Shown in pieces: positions 52,039-60,817 of a stretch of DNA of 64,000 nucleotides. The stretch's first letter is position 1. The number at the start of each line of letters is the position of its first letter. The stretch comes from Gammaproteobacteria bacterium (GTDB lineage Bacteria; Pseudomonadota; Gammaproteobacteria; JAABTG01). Made by a program: the position numbers and the translations under genes. The stretch is from the NCBI GenBank assembly GCA_017999615.1, contig JAGNLM010000010.1, forward strand, positions 20,700 to 84,699, read 5' to 3'. The notes under the pieces are model-generated. The model saw only the letters and a program-made list of their open reading frames with translations, was not told the DNA's origin and did no database searches.

Positions 52039-54165
52039 TCACCCCGCTGTCTGGTACGCGTAGAGGCTTGCGTACCGTCCGCCTGCGCGGACCAGCTCCG
52101 CGTGGGGTCCCACCTCGACGACGCGCCCCCCGTCGATCACCACGATGCGGTCCGCCTGGCGCACGGCACTCAGCCGGTGGGCGATCACGATGACCGTGCG
52201 GCCTCGGGCGATGAACCGCATATTGGACTGGATCACCCTCTCGCTCTCGTAGTCGAGGGCGCTCGTCGCTTCGTCGAAGATCAGGATCCGCGGGTCCGTC
52301 GCCAACGCCCGTGCGATCGCGATGCGCTGGCGCTGACCGCCCGAGAGCGAGCGGCCCTGCTCGGCAATGAGGGTCTCGTAACCCTGGGGCATGGCAAGGA
52401 TGAATTCGTGAGCACCCGCCAGTCGTGCGACGTGCACCACCCGGTCGAGAGGCATCCCGGGGTCCGCGAGCGCGATGTTCTCCCGCACGGAGCGGTTGAA
52501 CAGCACGTTCTCCTGGAGGACCACCCCCACCTGGCGACGCAGCCACAGGGGGTCGACCTGCGCCAGGTCGACGCCGTCCACCCGGACCCACCCGCGCTCC
52601 GGGACGTGCAGGCGCTGCACCAGGCGCGCGAGGGTGCTCTTGCCCGAGCCCGAGGGCCCGACCACCCCCAGGACTTCGCCGGGTGCGACCTCGAGCGTCA
52701 CGTCCTCCAGCACGCGGGGGCTGTCCGGGCGGTAGCGGAAACCCACGCGCTCGAAGGAGACCCGGCCGGCGATCCGCGGGCGCGACCCCGTCGTGGACAC
52801 ACTCGTCTCCTCGGGGACGTTCAGGACGTCCCCCAGGCGGGCCACGGACACACCCACCTGCTGCACGTCCTGCCAGAGCTGGACGAGCCGCAGGACCGGT
52901 CCCGTCACCCGCCCGGCGAGCATGTTGAAGGCCACCAGCTCGCCCACGCTGAGGGCTCCTTCCATCACCAGCCGTGCGCCGAGCCAGAGCGTCACCACGG
53001 TCACCACCTTGCCCACGAGCCCCGCCGCCTGGCCGGCCACGTTCCCGAGTTGGCCGGCGCGGAAAGAAGCGCGCACGTAGGCCGCGAGCTGGTCCTCCCA
53101 GCGGCGCCGGAAATGGGGCTCCACGGCCATGGCCTTGACCGTCTCGATGCCGGAGACGGCCTCCACCAGGAAGGCCTGGTTCTCCGCCCCCCGCGTGAAG
53201 CGCTCCTCGACCCGGGCCCGGAGGGCCGGGGTGATCGCCGCCGAGAGCAGGGCGTAGACCGGCAGGCTGGCCAGCACGACCCCGGTCAGCGCGCCGCTGT
53301 ACGTCGCCATCAGGGCGAGGAACACCGTCGTGAACAGGAGGTCCAGCAGCAGGGTCAACGAAGAGCCGGTGAGAAAGGCGCGCACGGGCTCCAGCTCACG
53401 CACGCGGGCGACCGAATCCCCGACCCGCCGGGATTCGAAATAGCTCATGGGAAGCGCCAGCAGGTGACGGAAGACCCGGGCACCGAGCTCGGCGTCGACG
53501 CGGCTCGTGGTGTGGGAGAAGAGATAGGTGCGCAGGGCGGCGAGCAGCGCCTCGAAGAGCGACGCGGCGAGCAGCCCCGCGGCCAGCACGTCCAGGGTCG
53601 TGAGCCCCCGGTGGGCGAGGACCTTGTCCACCACGACTTGGAAGAACAGCGGCGTGGCGAGCCCCAGGAGCTGCAGGAAGAGGGAGGCGACCAGGACCTC
53701 CGCGAGCAGGCCCCGGTATTTCAGCAGCGTGGGCACGAACCAGCGCAGCCCGAAGCGCACCGGCTCACCCGTCAGCCCGGCCCGGCGGGCCACGAGGACA
53801 AGTCCCCCGGCCCAGCGGCTTGCGAGACCTGCAGGGTCGACAATCTCGGGCCCGGTCGCGGCGGGGTCCTGAATGAGGACCCGCTCGCCCTCGGCCTTCG
53901 CGATCACGAAGAAGCCCCCGTCGCGGCCGACGGCGATGGCCGGCAGGGGCAGCCGCCCGAGCGCGGCGGGCTCCACCGTCAGCGCGCGCGCCCGCAGACC
54001 CAGCAACTTCAGCGCCCGCAGCACCTCCAGCGTTCCGGAGGGGCGGTCCACGGGAGCCAGCTCGTGGGCCAGCACCGCGGCGTCGGCGACCACCCCGTGG
54101 AGCCTCGCCACCAGTGCCACGCACTGGAACGCGGGGTCGAGCCCGCCTGCCCCTGCCCTTTCCAC
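52039..54165 (-). CDS. Type I secretion ABC transporter (HlyB-type) with C39-like domain
   Basis: A 708-residue permease-ATPase. Residues 1-130 are a C39-like domain ('FQCVALVARLHGVVAD'...'AIAVGRDGGFFVIAKAEGERVLIQDP'). The catalytic Cys of true C39 peptidases is not at the usual place, so it should bind rather than cleave substrate, as in HlyB. A six-helix ABC membrane domain follows (about 150-430, 'FFQVVVDKVLAHRGLTTLDVL'). The ATPase has 'GPSGSGKST', 'LSGGQRQRIAIARAL', 'ILIFDEATSALD' and 'VIVIAHRLS'. It starts with a GTG (GGGAGG upstream). It is the first gene of the HlyB-HlyD-propeller-RTX unit and almost certainly exports the RTX protein. Confidence 0.94.
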   Translation of the reverse strand: MERAGAGGLDPAFQCVALVARLHGVVADAAVLAHELAPVDRPSGTLEVLRALKLLGLRARALTVEPAALGRLPLPAIAVGRDGGFFVIAKAEGERVLIQDPAATGPEIVDPAGLASRWAGGLVLVARRAGLTGEPVRFGLRWFVPTLLKYRGLLAEVLVASLFLQLLGLATPLFFQVVVDKVLAHRGLTTLDVLAAGLLAASLFEALLAALRTYLFSHTTSRVDAELGARVFRHLLALPMSYFESRRVGDSVARVRELEPVRAFLTGSSLTLLLDLLFTTVFLALMATYSGALTGVVLASLPVYALLSAAITPALRARVEERFTRGAENQAFLVEAVSGIETVKAMAVEPHFRRRWEDQLAAYVRASFRAGQLGNVAGQAAGLVGKVVTVVTLWLGARLVMEGALSVGELVAFNMLAGRVTGPVLRLVQLWQDVQQVGVSVARLGDVLNVPEETSVSTTGSRPRIAGRVSFERVGFRYRPDSPRVLEDVTLEVAPGEVLGVVGPSGSGKSTLARLVQRLHVPERGWVRVDGVDLAQVDPLWLRRQVGVVLQENVLFNRSVRENIALADPGMPLDRVVHVARLAGAHEFILAMPQGYETLIAEQGRSLSGGQRQRIAIARALATDPRILIFDEATSALDYESERVIQSNMRFIARGRTVIVIAHRLSAVRQADRIVVIDGGRVVEVGPHAELVRAGGRYASLYAYQTAG

Positions 54166-54287
54166 ACCCCCTCCCTGGCTGCCGCACTGCTCCCTGGGTG
54201 CGCCCTTGTAGCCCCCCCTCGCGGCAGGGTCAATCGGCCGGAACCTTCACAACCCATTGAAACGACTGGATTTCAAAAAAGACCGGA

Positions 54288-54365
54288 CCCCGTGTCAAAG
54301 ATTTCCCAAACAACGGACCAAAAGTCTCGACTCCGAGACGTTCCCCTGGACCACGGGACACGGGG
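54288..54365. repeat. Long-range inverted repeat in the gap between the ybh-type operon and the RTX locus
   Basis: CCCCGTGTC (54288-54296) and GACACGGGG (54357-54365) are exact 9-bp inverted copies. Between them lies another small stem (GTCTCG/CGAGAC, 54324-54339). The surrounding stretch (about 54240-54330) is markedly A+T-rich for this genome. It may be a termination region for the ybh-type operon or a remnant of an inserted repeat element. Confidence 0.4.
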
Positions 54366-54373
54366 CGCGCGAG

Positions 54374-54436
54374 GCAGGAAGCAGGAAGCAGGACGCAGGA
54401 AGCAGGAAGCAGGAAGCAGGAAGCAGGAAGCAGGAC
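54374..54436. repeat. Heptanucleotide tandem repeat, nine units
   Basis: Nine head-to-tail copies of GCAGGAA; units three and nine read GCAGGAC. The array begins 1 bp beyond the stop codon of the leftward permease gene (stop at 54438-54440) and continues away from it. Unit length 7 is not a multiple of 3, so copy-number change would alter the frame of anything reading through. Confidence 0.9.
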
Positions 54437-54437
54437 G

Positions 54438-55553
54438 CTACTGCAGACGCCGGCGGAAGAGCCACGTCGCAATCGCCATGGTGACGACCCCGATCACGGC
54501 CATCGGCCAGAACTGGGGCCAGAGCTCTCCGGGCGTGAGGTCCTGCAGGAACACGCCTCGCGCGACGACGAGGAAGTAACGCAGCGGATTCACGTAGGTG
54601 AAGTACTGCACTGCCTCGGGCATGTTCGAGAGGGGCGTGGCGAATCCGGAGAGGATCACGGAGGGCACGACGAAGAGGAACGCGCCGAGCAGCGCCTGCT
54701 GCTGCGTCCGGGAGAACGAGGAGATCATGAGCCCCGTTCCCACGGACGAGAGCAGGTAGAGAAGAGTGCCCAGGTAGAGCATCGGCACGCTGCCGATGAG
54801 CGGGATGCGGAACCAGACCGTCGCCACCAGCACCAGGATCGTGGCGCCCACGAGACCCACGACGAGGCCCGGCAGCACCTTCCCGACCAGAATCTCGACC
54901 GGGCGGAGCGGAGTCACCAGCAGTTGGTCGAAGGTCCCCTCCTCCCGCTCGCGGGCGAGCGAGAGGGCGGTCACGAGGGTCGACAGGATCAGGGTGATGG
55001 TTCCCACCAGCCCGGGCATGAAGAACCATCGGCTCTCCAGATTCGGGTTGAACCAGCTGCGCACCTCGATGCGGGCCGGGATCCCGCCCTGGCCGTGCGC
55101 GAGCCGCCAGGCCTCGTTGAAGTCCTGCACGATGCTGGCCACGTAGTTGACCGAGATGAGAGCGGTGTTGGAGTTGCGCCCGTCGACCGCCAATTGCACC
55201 TTCGCCCCGCGGCCCGCGAGCAGGTCGCGACCGAAGTCCTGCCCGATGCGCAGGACCAGCGTGGCACGCCGGGAATCGATGACGCGCGCGATGTCGTCCT
55301 CCCGCGTGAGCCGGGCGACCTCCTGGAAGGCGCGCGCCCCGGTGAACCGCGCGATCAATTCGCGCGCGGGCTCCGAACGGTCCTGGTCGAGAACCGCGAC
55401 GGGAACCCCCGACAGGTCGAAGGTTGCGGCATAGCCGAAGACGAGCCCCTGCACGAGCGGCGGAACGAGAAGCGACATGCGCCCGCGGGGGTCCATCCAG
55501 AGCGCGAGGAGCTCCTTCCAGAAGAGCGTCAGCACCCGGGTGAGCGTCCTCAC
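54438..55553 (-). CDS. ybhR: ABC-2 type permease (YbhR-like)
   Basis: A 371-residue permease with an N-terminal helix, a large periplasmic loop (about 45-185, 'PVAVLDQDRSEPARELIARFTGARAFQEVARL' to 'EVRSWFNPNLESRWFFMPGLVG'), then five helices. 'LSLAREREEGTFDQLLVTPLRPVEILVGKVLP' is the coupling-helix signature, and 'FATPLSNMPEAVQYFTYVNPLRYFLVVARGVFLQ' closes the domain. The GTG at 55553 overlaps the stop of the sister permease (GTGA). A heptanucleotide repeat follows the stop at once. Together with the paralogous permease it forms the membrane part of a YbhGFSR-type exporter. Confidence 0.9.
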   Translation of the reverse strand: MRTLTRVLTLFWKELLALWMDPRGRMSLLVPPLVQGLVFGYAATFDLSGVPVAVLDQDRSEPARELIARFTGARAFQEVARLTREDDIARVIDSRRATLVLRIGQDFGRDLLAGRGAKVQLAVDGRNSNTALISVNYVASIVQDFNEAWRLAHGQGGIPARIEVRSWFNPNLESRWFFMPGLVGTITLILSTLVTALSLAREREEGTFDQLLVTPLRPVEILVGKVLPGLVVGLVGATILVLVATVWFRIPLIGSVPMLYLGTLLYLLSSVGTGLMISSFSRTQQQALLGAFLFVVPSVILSGFATPLSNMPEAVQYFTYVNPLRYFLVVARGVFLQDLTPGELWPQFWPMAVIGVVTMAIATWLFRRRLQ

Positions 55554-56689
55554 AGGCGGGTCCGGGTGACACGCCAGGTGAGGCCGAGGAAGCCCGCGGC
55601 CATCGCCGCGAGCGCCGCAGCGTTGGGCAGGATCACGCTCCACACGTCCCCGGCGAGGAAGACAGTGTGCAGGATGGAGATGAAGTAGCGCGCGGCGACC
55701 ACGTAGGTGATGCCCCGCACCGGGGCCGGCATGCTGCCGATGTCGAAGATGAAGCCGGACAGCATGAAGGCGGGCAGGAAGGTCACCACCATCGCGATCT
55801 GCGAAGCGGTGAACTGGCTGCGCGTCTTCGTGGAGATGAGGAGCCCCATTCCGAGGGAGGACAGCAGGAAGAGCGAAGAGGCGGTCAGCAGGACCCAGAA
55901 CGACCCGACCAGGGGCGCGTGGAAGAGCCACACGGCCATTGCCACCGAGAGGGCGAAGCCACCGAGCCCCAGGACGAAATAGGGGACCACCTTCGCCAGC
56001 AGGATCTCACCCCCCGTGACGGGCGTCGCCAGCAGGGCCTCCATCGTGCCCCGCTCCCACTCGCGCGCCACGACGACCGCGGTCAGCAGGGCGCCGATGA
56101 GCGTCATGATGATGGCCACCAGTCCGGGCACCAGGAAGTACCGGCTGTTGACCTCGGGGTTGAACCAGATCCGCTGCTCGATCGCGACCGGCTGCTCGAG
56201 CTCCGCGCCCGCCTGCCTCGCCTGCTGCTCGAGCCACGCCTGCCATGCGCCGCGCACGTATCCCTCGACCAGGCGCGCGGTGTTGGCGTCCACCCCGTCC
56301 ACGATGAGCTGGATGCGGGCGCCATCCGGGCGGTTCAGGCGCCGGGCGAAATCCCCCCGCAGGAGCACGATCGCGCTCACTTCGCCGGCGAGCAGGGCCC
56401 GCTCCGCGCTTGCCCGGTCCGCCATCACCTGCGGGCGAAACCAGGCGGAGCTCTCGAAGGCCCCGAGGAAGCTCGCCGAATCGAGCGTCGGCTGCTCGGC
56501 GACGAAGGCGATGGGAACCGCCCGGGCGTCGAGCGAAACGCCGTACCCGAACAGGAAGAGGAGCAGCAGCGGAAGCAGGAAGGCGATTCCGATGCTGCTC
56601 GGGTCGCGCAGGACCTGCAGCCCCTCCTTGCGCATGAGAGCGAGCACGCGGCGCCTGCGAGTCCCGGGGGGCGGCGCTGGCGTGCTCAT
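55550..56689 (-). CDS. ybhS: ABC-2 type permease (YbhS-like)
   Basis: A 379-residue permease built like its neighbour: an N-terminal helix ('IGIAFLLPLLLLFLFGYGVSL'), a periplasmic loop (about 50-200, ending 'RIWFNPEVNSRYFLVPGLVAII'), and C-terminal helices with 'VVAREWERGTMEALLATPVTGGEILLAKVVPYF'. The ATG at 56689 overlaps the ATPase stop (ATGA). In E. coli, YbhGFSR is linked to efflux of cationic drugs and Na+; the substrate here is unknown. Confidence 0.9.
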   Translation of the reverse strand: MSTPAPPPGTRRRRVLALMRKEGLQVLRDPSSIGIAFLLPLLLLFLFGYGVSLDARAVPIAFVAEQPTLDSASFLGAFESSAWFRPQVMADRASAERALLAGEVSAIVLLRGDFARRLNRPDGARIQLIVDGVDANTARLVEGYVRGAWQAWLEQQARQAGAELEQPVAIEQRIWFNPEVNSRYFLVPGLVAIIMTLIGALLTAVVVAREWERGTMEALLATPVTGGEILLAKVVPYFVLGLGGFALSVAMAVWLFHAPLVGSFWVLLTASSLFLLSSLGMGLLISTKTRSQFTASQIAMVVTFLPAFMLSGFIFDIGSMPAPVRGITYVVAARYFISILHTVFLAGDVWSVILPNAAALAAMAAGFLGLTWRVTRTRL

Positions 56690-58482
56690 GCGCGCGGGTC
56701 CGGCCTTCCGGACACCAGGCCCACGAAGACGTCCTCCAGGGTCGGGTCGGGCAGCGCCGGCGAGCGGAAGCGCTCCTTCAGCCCCTCGGGGGAGTCCTCC
56801 GCCTCGACGCGGCCGGCGTACACGATCCCCATGCGGTCGCAGTACTCCGCCTCCTCCATGAAGTGCGTGGTCACCAGCACCGTGACACCCCCCGCCGCCA
56901 GCGTGTTGATGCGCTGCCAGAATTCCCGCCGCGCGAGGGGATCGACCCCCGAGGTAGGCTCGTCGAGGAACACGATCTCCGGTCCGTGCATCAACGCCGC
57001 CGCGAGCGCCAGCCGCTGCTTGAAGCCGAGCGGCAGGTCGCCGGCGGCCCGCCCCCGGTAGGGACCGAGCTCGAACTCCTCCAGCACGGCCGGGATGCGC
57101 CTGCGCCGCGCGCGCCACCCGAGCCCGTACACGCCGGCGAAGAACTGGAGGTTCTGCTCCACGCTCAATTGCTGGTAGAGGGAGAACCGCTGGGACATGT
57201 ACCCGACCCGGCCGCGGACCTTCGAGGGTGCGTGCGCGAGGTCGAGACCCAGCACCCGGGCCTCACCCTCGCTCGGGGGCAGGAGCCCCGTCAACATCTT
57301 CATGATCGTCGACTTTCCGGCCCCGTTCGGCCCGAGCAGGCCATAGACCTCCCCGGCGGGGATCCGCAGGCTCACACCGCGCACGGCCTCGAAGCGGCCG
57401 AATCGACGGACCACGTCGCGCAGCTCGATGACGGCGGTCCCCCCGGCCGGCGAAGGGGCCAGCGGGATCTCCCGGGCAAGGGCGGAAGACCCCACCGGCC
57501 CGCTCGCCCTCGCCGCAGGACTCTCTCCCCCCGCCCCCGCCGGCCCTCCGGGCCGTTCGGCCAGCAGGGCGAGGAAGGCGTCCTCGAAACGCGGGGCCAC
57601 CGGCTCGGCCTGCACCTCCCCACCGCCCGGCAGGGGCAGGGAGACCGCCCCCCGACCCTCTGACACCAGCAGCCGGATGCGCCCGCCCTGCACCGTCGCG
57701 TCCAGCACTCCAGGGAGCGCCGCCGCCCGCTGGCGCAGCGCCCGCGCGCCGCCCCCTGCCGTCGGCAGGGCCCAGGTCCGCCCATCGACGCGCTCGCGAA
57801 GCTCGGCCGGGCGGCCCCGGTCGAGGATGCGGCCGCGGTGCATCAGCAGCACCTCGTCACAGCGCTCGGCCTCGTCCAGGTACGCCGTGCTCACCAGCAC
57901 CGAGGTCCCGCTCGCCACCTGCTCGCCCACAATCGCCCAGAGCTCGCGGCGCGCCACCGGGTCGACCCCGACCGTCGGCTCGTCGAGGAGCAGCAGCTCG
58001 GGCGGGTGCACGAGGACGCAGGCGAGGCCGAGCTTCTGCTTCATGCCGCCGGACAGGGCGCCGGCCAGGCGGCGGGGAAAGGGGGCAAGGCCGGTGGCTT
58101 CCAGCAGGGCGTCGACGCGCTCCGCGCGGCCGGGGCCGGCCACCCCGTGCAGGTCCGCGTAGAGCAGGAGGTTCTCGCGGACGGTCAGGTCCTCGTACAG
58201 ACCGAATCGCTGGGGCATGTACCCGATCCGGGCGCGCAGGCAGGGCCCGTCCACGGCCGGGTCCAGCCCGAGCACCCGCACCTCACCCGCGTCCGCGACG
58301 AGCAGACCGGCGCACAGGCGCATCCAGGTCGTCTTGCCCGCACCGTCCGGGCCCACGAGCCCCGTCACCCGCCCGGGGGCGAGGGCCGCGGTGACACCCT
58401 CGAGGGCGACGACGCGCTCCCGGCCCGAGAGAAAGGCCTTGACGACGCCCGTCAGCTCGACGACGGGGGGCGCCGGGCCCAC
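56686..58482 (-). CDS. ybhF: Dual ATP-binding protein of the YbhF type
   Basis: 598 residues with two ABC ATPase domains. The first has Walker A 'GPDGAGKTT', 'LSGGMKQKLGLACVL' and 'LLLLDEPTVGVDP'. The second (from about 345) has 'GPNGAGKST' and 'EIVFLDEPTSGVDP', but a signature of 'LPLGFKQRLALAAAL' in place of LSGGQ. That degenerate second signature is usual in YbhF-like proteins, implying one fully canonical ATP site. A Gly/Ala/Pro-rich linker lies between the domains. The start is a GTG at 58482, two bases after the adaptor stop. It energises the two downstream permeases. Confidence 0.92.
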   Translation of the reverse strand: MGPAPPVVELTGVVKAFLSGRERVVALEGVTAALAPGRVTGLVGPDGAGKTTWMRLCAGLLVADAGEVRVLGLDPAVDGPCLRARIGYMPQRFGLYEDLTVRENLLLYADLHGVAGPGRAERVDALLEATGLAPFPRRLAGALSGGMKQKLGLACVLVHPPELLLLDEPTVGVDPVARRELWAIVGEQVASGTSVLVSTAYLDEAERCDEVLLMHRGRILDRGRPAELRERVDGRTWALPTAGGGARALRQRAAALPGVLDATVQGGRIRLLVSEGRGAVSLPLPGGGEVQAEPVAPRFEDAFLALLAERPGGPAGAGGESPAARASGPVGSSALAREIPLAPSPAGGTAVIELRDVVRRFGRFEAVRGVSLRIPAGEVYGLLGPNGAGKSTIMKMLTGLLPPSEGEARVLGLDLAHAPSKVRGRVGYMSQRFSLYQQLSVEQNLQFFAGVYGLGWRARRRRIPAVLEEFELGPYRGRAAGDLPLGFKQRLALAAALMHGPEIVFLDEPTSGVDPLARREFWQRINTLAAGGVTVLVTTHFMEEAEYCDRMGIVYAGRVEAEDSPEGLKERFRSPALPDPTLEDVFVGLVSGRPDPRA

Positions 58483-58484
58483 GC

Positions 58485-59573
58485 TCAGGGTCCCCCGCCG
58501 GACCCCGTCGCGAGTGACGACCCCGACGGCCCAGGCGCGCCGGCCCCCGGTCCCGGTCCCGACGCGCCGTCCGGGGCGGACGCCGAGGTGAGGGGGATCC
58601 GGACGGTAGCGGGCATCCCGAGGCGCAGCTCCCCGGCGCCCTCAGACACCAGCACCCGCACCTGATAGACGAGGCTGCTGCGCACGTCGGTCGTCTGCAC
58701 GCTCTTCGGCGTGAACTCGGCGCTGGGAGACACGTAGCCGACCCGGCCCCGGTACACCTTGCCCGGGAAACTGTCCGTGGAGACCTCGGCCAGGGCTCCG
58801 GGCCGGATGCGGCCGAGGTCCGGCTCCGAGACGTAGGCCCGCACCCACAGCGGGTCGGTCAGGGCGAGGGTAAGCACCGGCCGCTGGGGGCTCGCCACGT
58901 CGCCGGGCTCCAGGACCCGCGCCTGGATCGTCCCGTCCGAGGGGGCCAGCAGGCGGGCATCCTCCAGGTCCTTGCGGGCCGCCGCCACGGCAGCCTCCGC
59001 GGCCCGGACCCGGGCCCGCGCCGCGGCCACGACCTCCTGCCGCGGGCCGAGCACCACCAGGCTCACGTTCGCCTCCGCGGCGTCCACCTTGGCCGCGGCG
59101 GTGTCGAGTGCGGCCCGGGCGTCGTCCCGGCTCTGCGGGCTCGCGAGCTTCTCCCGGACCAGGCGCTCGATGCGCTGAAAGCTCAGCTCGGCCTCCCGTT
59201 GGGAGGCGCGCGCGGCGGCGAGCTCGGCCCGGGCCCGAAGGATCTCCTCGGGGCGGCTGCCGCGCTCGAGCTCGAGGAGCTGCTGTCGGGCGGCCTCGAG
59301 CTCCGCCTCCCGCCCCATCAGGCCCGCCTCGAGCCTCACCGGGTCGAGCTCGGCCAGCAGGTCGCCCCGCCGCACGGCGTCCCCCTCCTCGACGAGGACC
59401 CGGCGGACACGCTCCTGCACGGTGAACGCGAGCTCCACCTCCCGCAGGTCCACGTTCCCATACAGGGTGAGGACGTCTCGAGGGCGGTCCGCGGGGTGCA
59501 GGTAGCGATAACCCAGCACCGCACCGGCGGCTGCAGAAAGCAAGAGGACGGCGACGGCGATGCGTCGGTTCAT
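58485..59573 (-). CDS. ybhG: HlyD-family periplasmic adaptor (YbhG-like)
   Basis: A 362-residue adaptor with an N-terminal signal-anchor ('IAVAVLLLSAAAGAVLGYRYL'), a barrel/lipoyl half ('LYGNVDLREVELAFTVQERVRRVLVEEGDAVRRGDLLAELDP') and a long helical hairpin of Ala/Arg/Glu (about 75-200). The second lipoyl half, 'LLAPSDGTIQARVLEPGDVASPQRPVLTLALTDPLWVRAYVSEPDLGRI', is the YbhG/EmrA-like pattern. The last 35 residues are a Gly/Pro/Ser-rich low-complexity tail not seen in E. coli YbhG. It is the first gene of the ybhGFSR-type operon; GGGGA lies 7 nt before the ATG at 59573. Confidence 0.9.
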   Translation of the reverse strand: MNRRIAVAVLLLSAAAGAVLGYRYLHPADRPRDVLTLYGNVDLREVELAFTVQERVRRVLVEEGDAVRRGDLLAELDPVRLEAGLMGREAELEAARQQLLELERGSRPEEILRARAELAAARASQREAELSFQRIERLVREKLASPQSRDDARAALDTAAAKVDAAEANVSLVVLGPRQEVVAAARARVRAAEAAVAAARKDLEDARLLAPSDGTIQARVLEPGDVASPQRPVLTLALTDPLWVRAYVSEPDLGRIRPGALAEVSTDSFPGKVYRGRVGYVSPSAEFTPKSVQTTDVRSSLVYQVRVLVSEGAGELRLGMPATVRIPLTSASAPDGASGPGPGAGAPGPSGSSLATGSGGGP

Positions 59574-59692
59574 GGGGAATCCCCGCACGGGGTGGGTCGG
59601 CCTGCGGCCAACGGGACTGGGACGGCCCGGGCCAAAGGGCCCGGGGCATCGAGGGGCATCGGTCTACCCATGGGAAGCGAGCGATTGCCCGC

Positions 59693-60403
59693 TCAGTCGA
59701 GCTCCGGTGTGCCGAGGACGTTGTCGAGCCAGGCCAGCGCGAGTCGGGCGGCGAACTCGGCCCGCTGCCCGAGCAACGTACCGAGGTGGCTCGCGCCCTG
59801 CAAGCGGATGACGTCGGCGCGCAAGCGGCGGGCCATGGCGATCCCCACATTGGTGGGGACCTGGTCGTCACTCTCGCCGAGCACCGCAAGCACCGGCACG
59901 CTGGGCGTCGAGACCCGCACACCCTCCCACAGCGCACGCATCACCGCCCCCGACTCGTCGCGCCAGCGCTCCGGAAGTCCGTCGAAAGGCCGCGGGTCGG
60001 CATCGGGCAGCGCCGCCAGGGTCTCCGCGACCCCACGGGTACTCCAGGGCACCACGTCCGGAAACCGCACCGGCTGACGCGGCCAACCCGGGGTCCCCGC
60101 GTGGGGCACCCCGCTCACCAGGACGAGGGCAGAGGCCGGCGCGCGGCTCGCCGCGGCCAGGGCGAGCGTGGCACCGAGGCTCGCACCGACGAGAACGCTG
60201 TCACCCCCCGACTGGGCGAGGGCCGACAGCACCTGGGCGGCATAGTCCGAAAAGGTGGTGGCGGCGATCCCGCCCCGGGACGGCTCGAGGTCCAGGGCCG
60301 ACACCTCCCAGCCGGCGGATTCGAACACGGGACGCCAGCGCACCCACTCCCAAGCGCCCGCGCCGCTCCCAGGAACGAAGACTGCCCGCCGAGAGCCATT
60401 CAT
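59693..60403 (-). CDS. Alpha/beta-hydrolase
   Basis: A 236-residue alpha/beta-hydrolase. The oxyanion region is 'AVFVPGSGAGAWEWVRWRPVFESAGWEVSALDLEPSRGG', the nucleophile elbow 'VLVGASLGATLALAAA' (Ser in GASLG), the acid region 'VPVLAVLGESDDQVPTNVG', and the catalytic His 'QGASHLG'. All triad elements are in place. The fold resembles RutD/MenH-like small esterases; the substrate is unknown. It sits between a cytochrome c gene (with a terminator in between) and the ybh-type operon, 119 bp before ybhG, and may or may not share its transcript. Confidence 0.85.
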   Translation of the reverse strand: MNGSRRAVFVPGSGAGAWEWVRWRPVFESAGWEVSALDLEPSRGGIAATTFSDYAAQVLSALAQSGGDSVLVGASLGATLALAAASRAPASALVLVSGVPHAGTPGWPRQPVRFPDVVPWSTRGVAETLAALPDADPRPFDGLPERWRDESGAVMRALWEGVRVSTPSVPVLAVLGESDDQVPTNVGIAMARRLRADVIRLQGASHLGTLLGQRAEFAARLALAWLDNVLGTPELD

Positions 60404-60424
60404 CCGCACGGATGTTCGCAGAAG

Positions 60425-60456
60425 CCGTGCCCGGGCGCCAAGCGCCCCGGGCACGG
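60425..60456 (-). terminator. Hairpin terminator of the cytochrome c gene
   Basis: Perfect 11-bp arms, CCGTGCCCGGG (60425-60435) and CCCGGGCACGG (60446-60456), around a 10-nt loop, 11 bp past the cytochrome stop. The T tract on the minus strand is weak (CTTCT). Confidence 0.65.
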
Positions 60457-60467
60457 TGGTATCGCTC

Positions 60468-60767
60468 TTACTTCAGGGAGGCGTAGAAGGCCGCCATGTC
60501 AGCGAAATCCTGATCGCTGCCGGTGGCAAAGCTCTTCATCATCGGGCTGGGGCGGCTTCCGTCCTTGTACGCCTTCATCGCCGCGACGAACTTGTCCGCG
60601 GGCATGCCCGCCAGCTTCGGGTTCGGGCCCATGCCCTCGCCGTTGGCACCGTGGCAGCCACCGCAAGAGGCGGCCTTCGCCTTACCGGCAGCGGCGTCAC
60701 CGGCAGCACTGGCGCTGATCGCGAACGCAGCCATCGCAACGGCCGCAACAATCGCAAGCTTCTTCAT
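60468..60767 (-). CDS. Small periplasmic class I cytochrome c
   Basis: A 99-residue cytochrome with a signal peptide (MKKLAIVAAVAMAAFAISASA) and a single haem site 'CGGCH' in 'GKAKAASCGGCHGANGEGMGPNPKLAGMP'. The axial Met is probably in 'RPSPMMKSFA', and the C-terminal helix is 'DQDFADMAAFYASLK'. It is of the c553/c5-like type, a soluble electron carrier between membrane complexes. A GGAGGAG precedes the ATG at 60767, suggesting high translation. It is a single-gene unit with its own promoter and terminator. Confidence 0.92.
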   Translation of the reverse strand: MKKLAIVAAVAMAAFAISASAAGDAAAGKAKAASCGGCHGANGEGMGPNPKLAGMPADKFVAAMKAYKDGSRPSPMMKSFATGSDQDFADMAAFYASLK

Positions 60768-60817
60768 GATTTCTCCTCCAGAACAGGATACCGGGGATAC
60801 TGGCCGGCGGGGCGGAT

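Noticed and set aside
54374..54436. CRISPR array
   Set aside because: Seven-base units without spacers; a simple tandem repeat.
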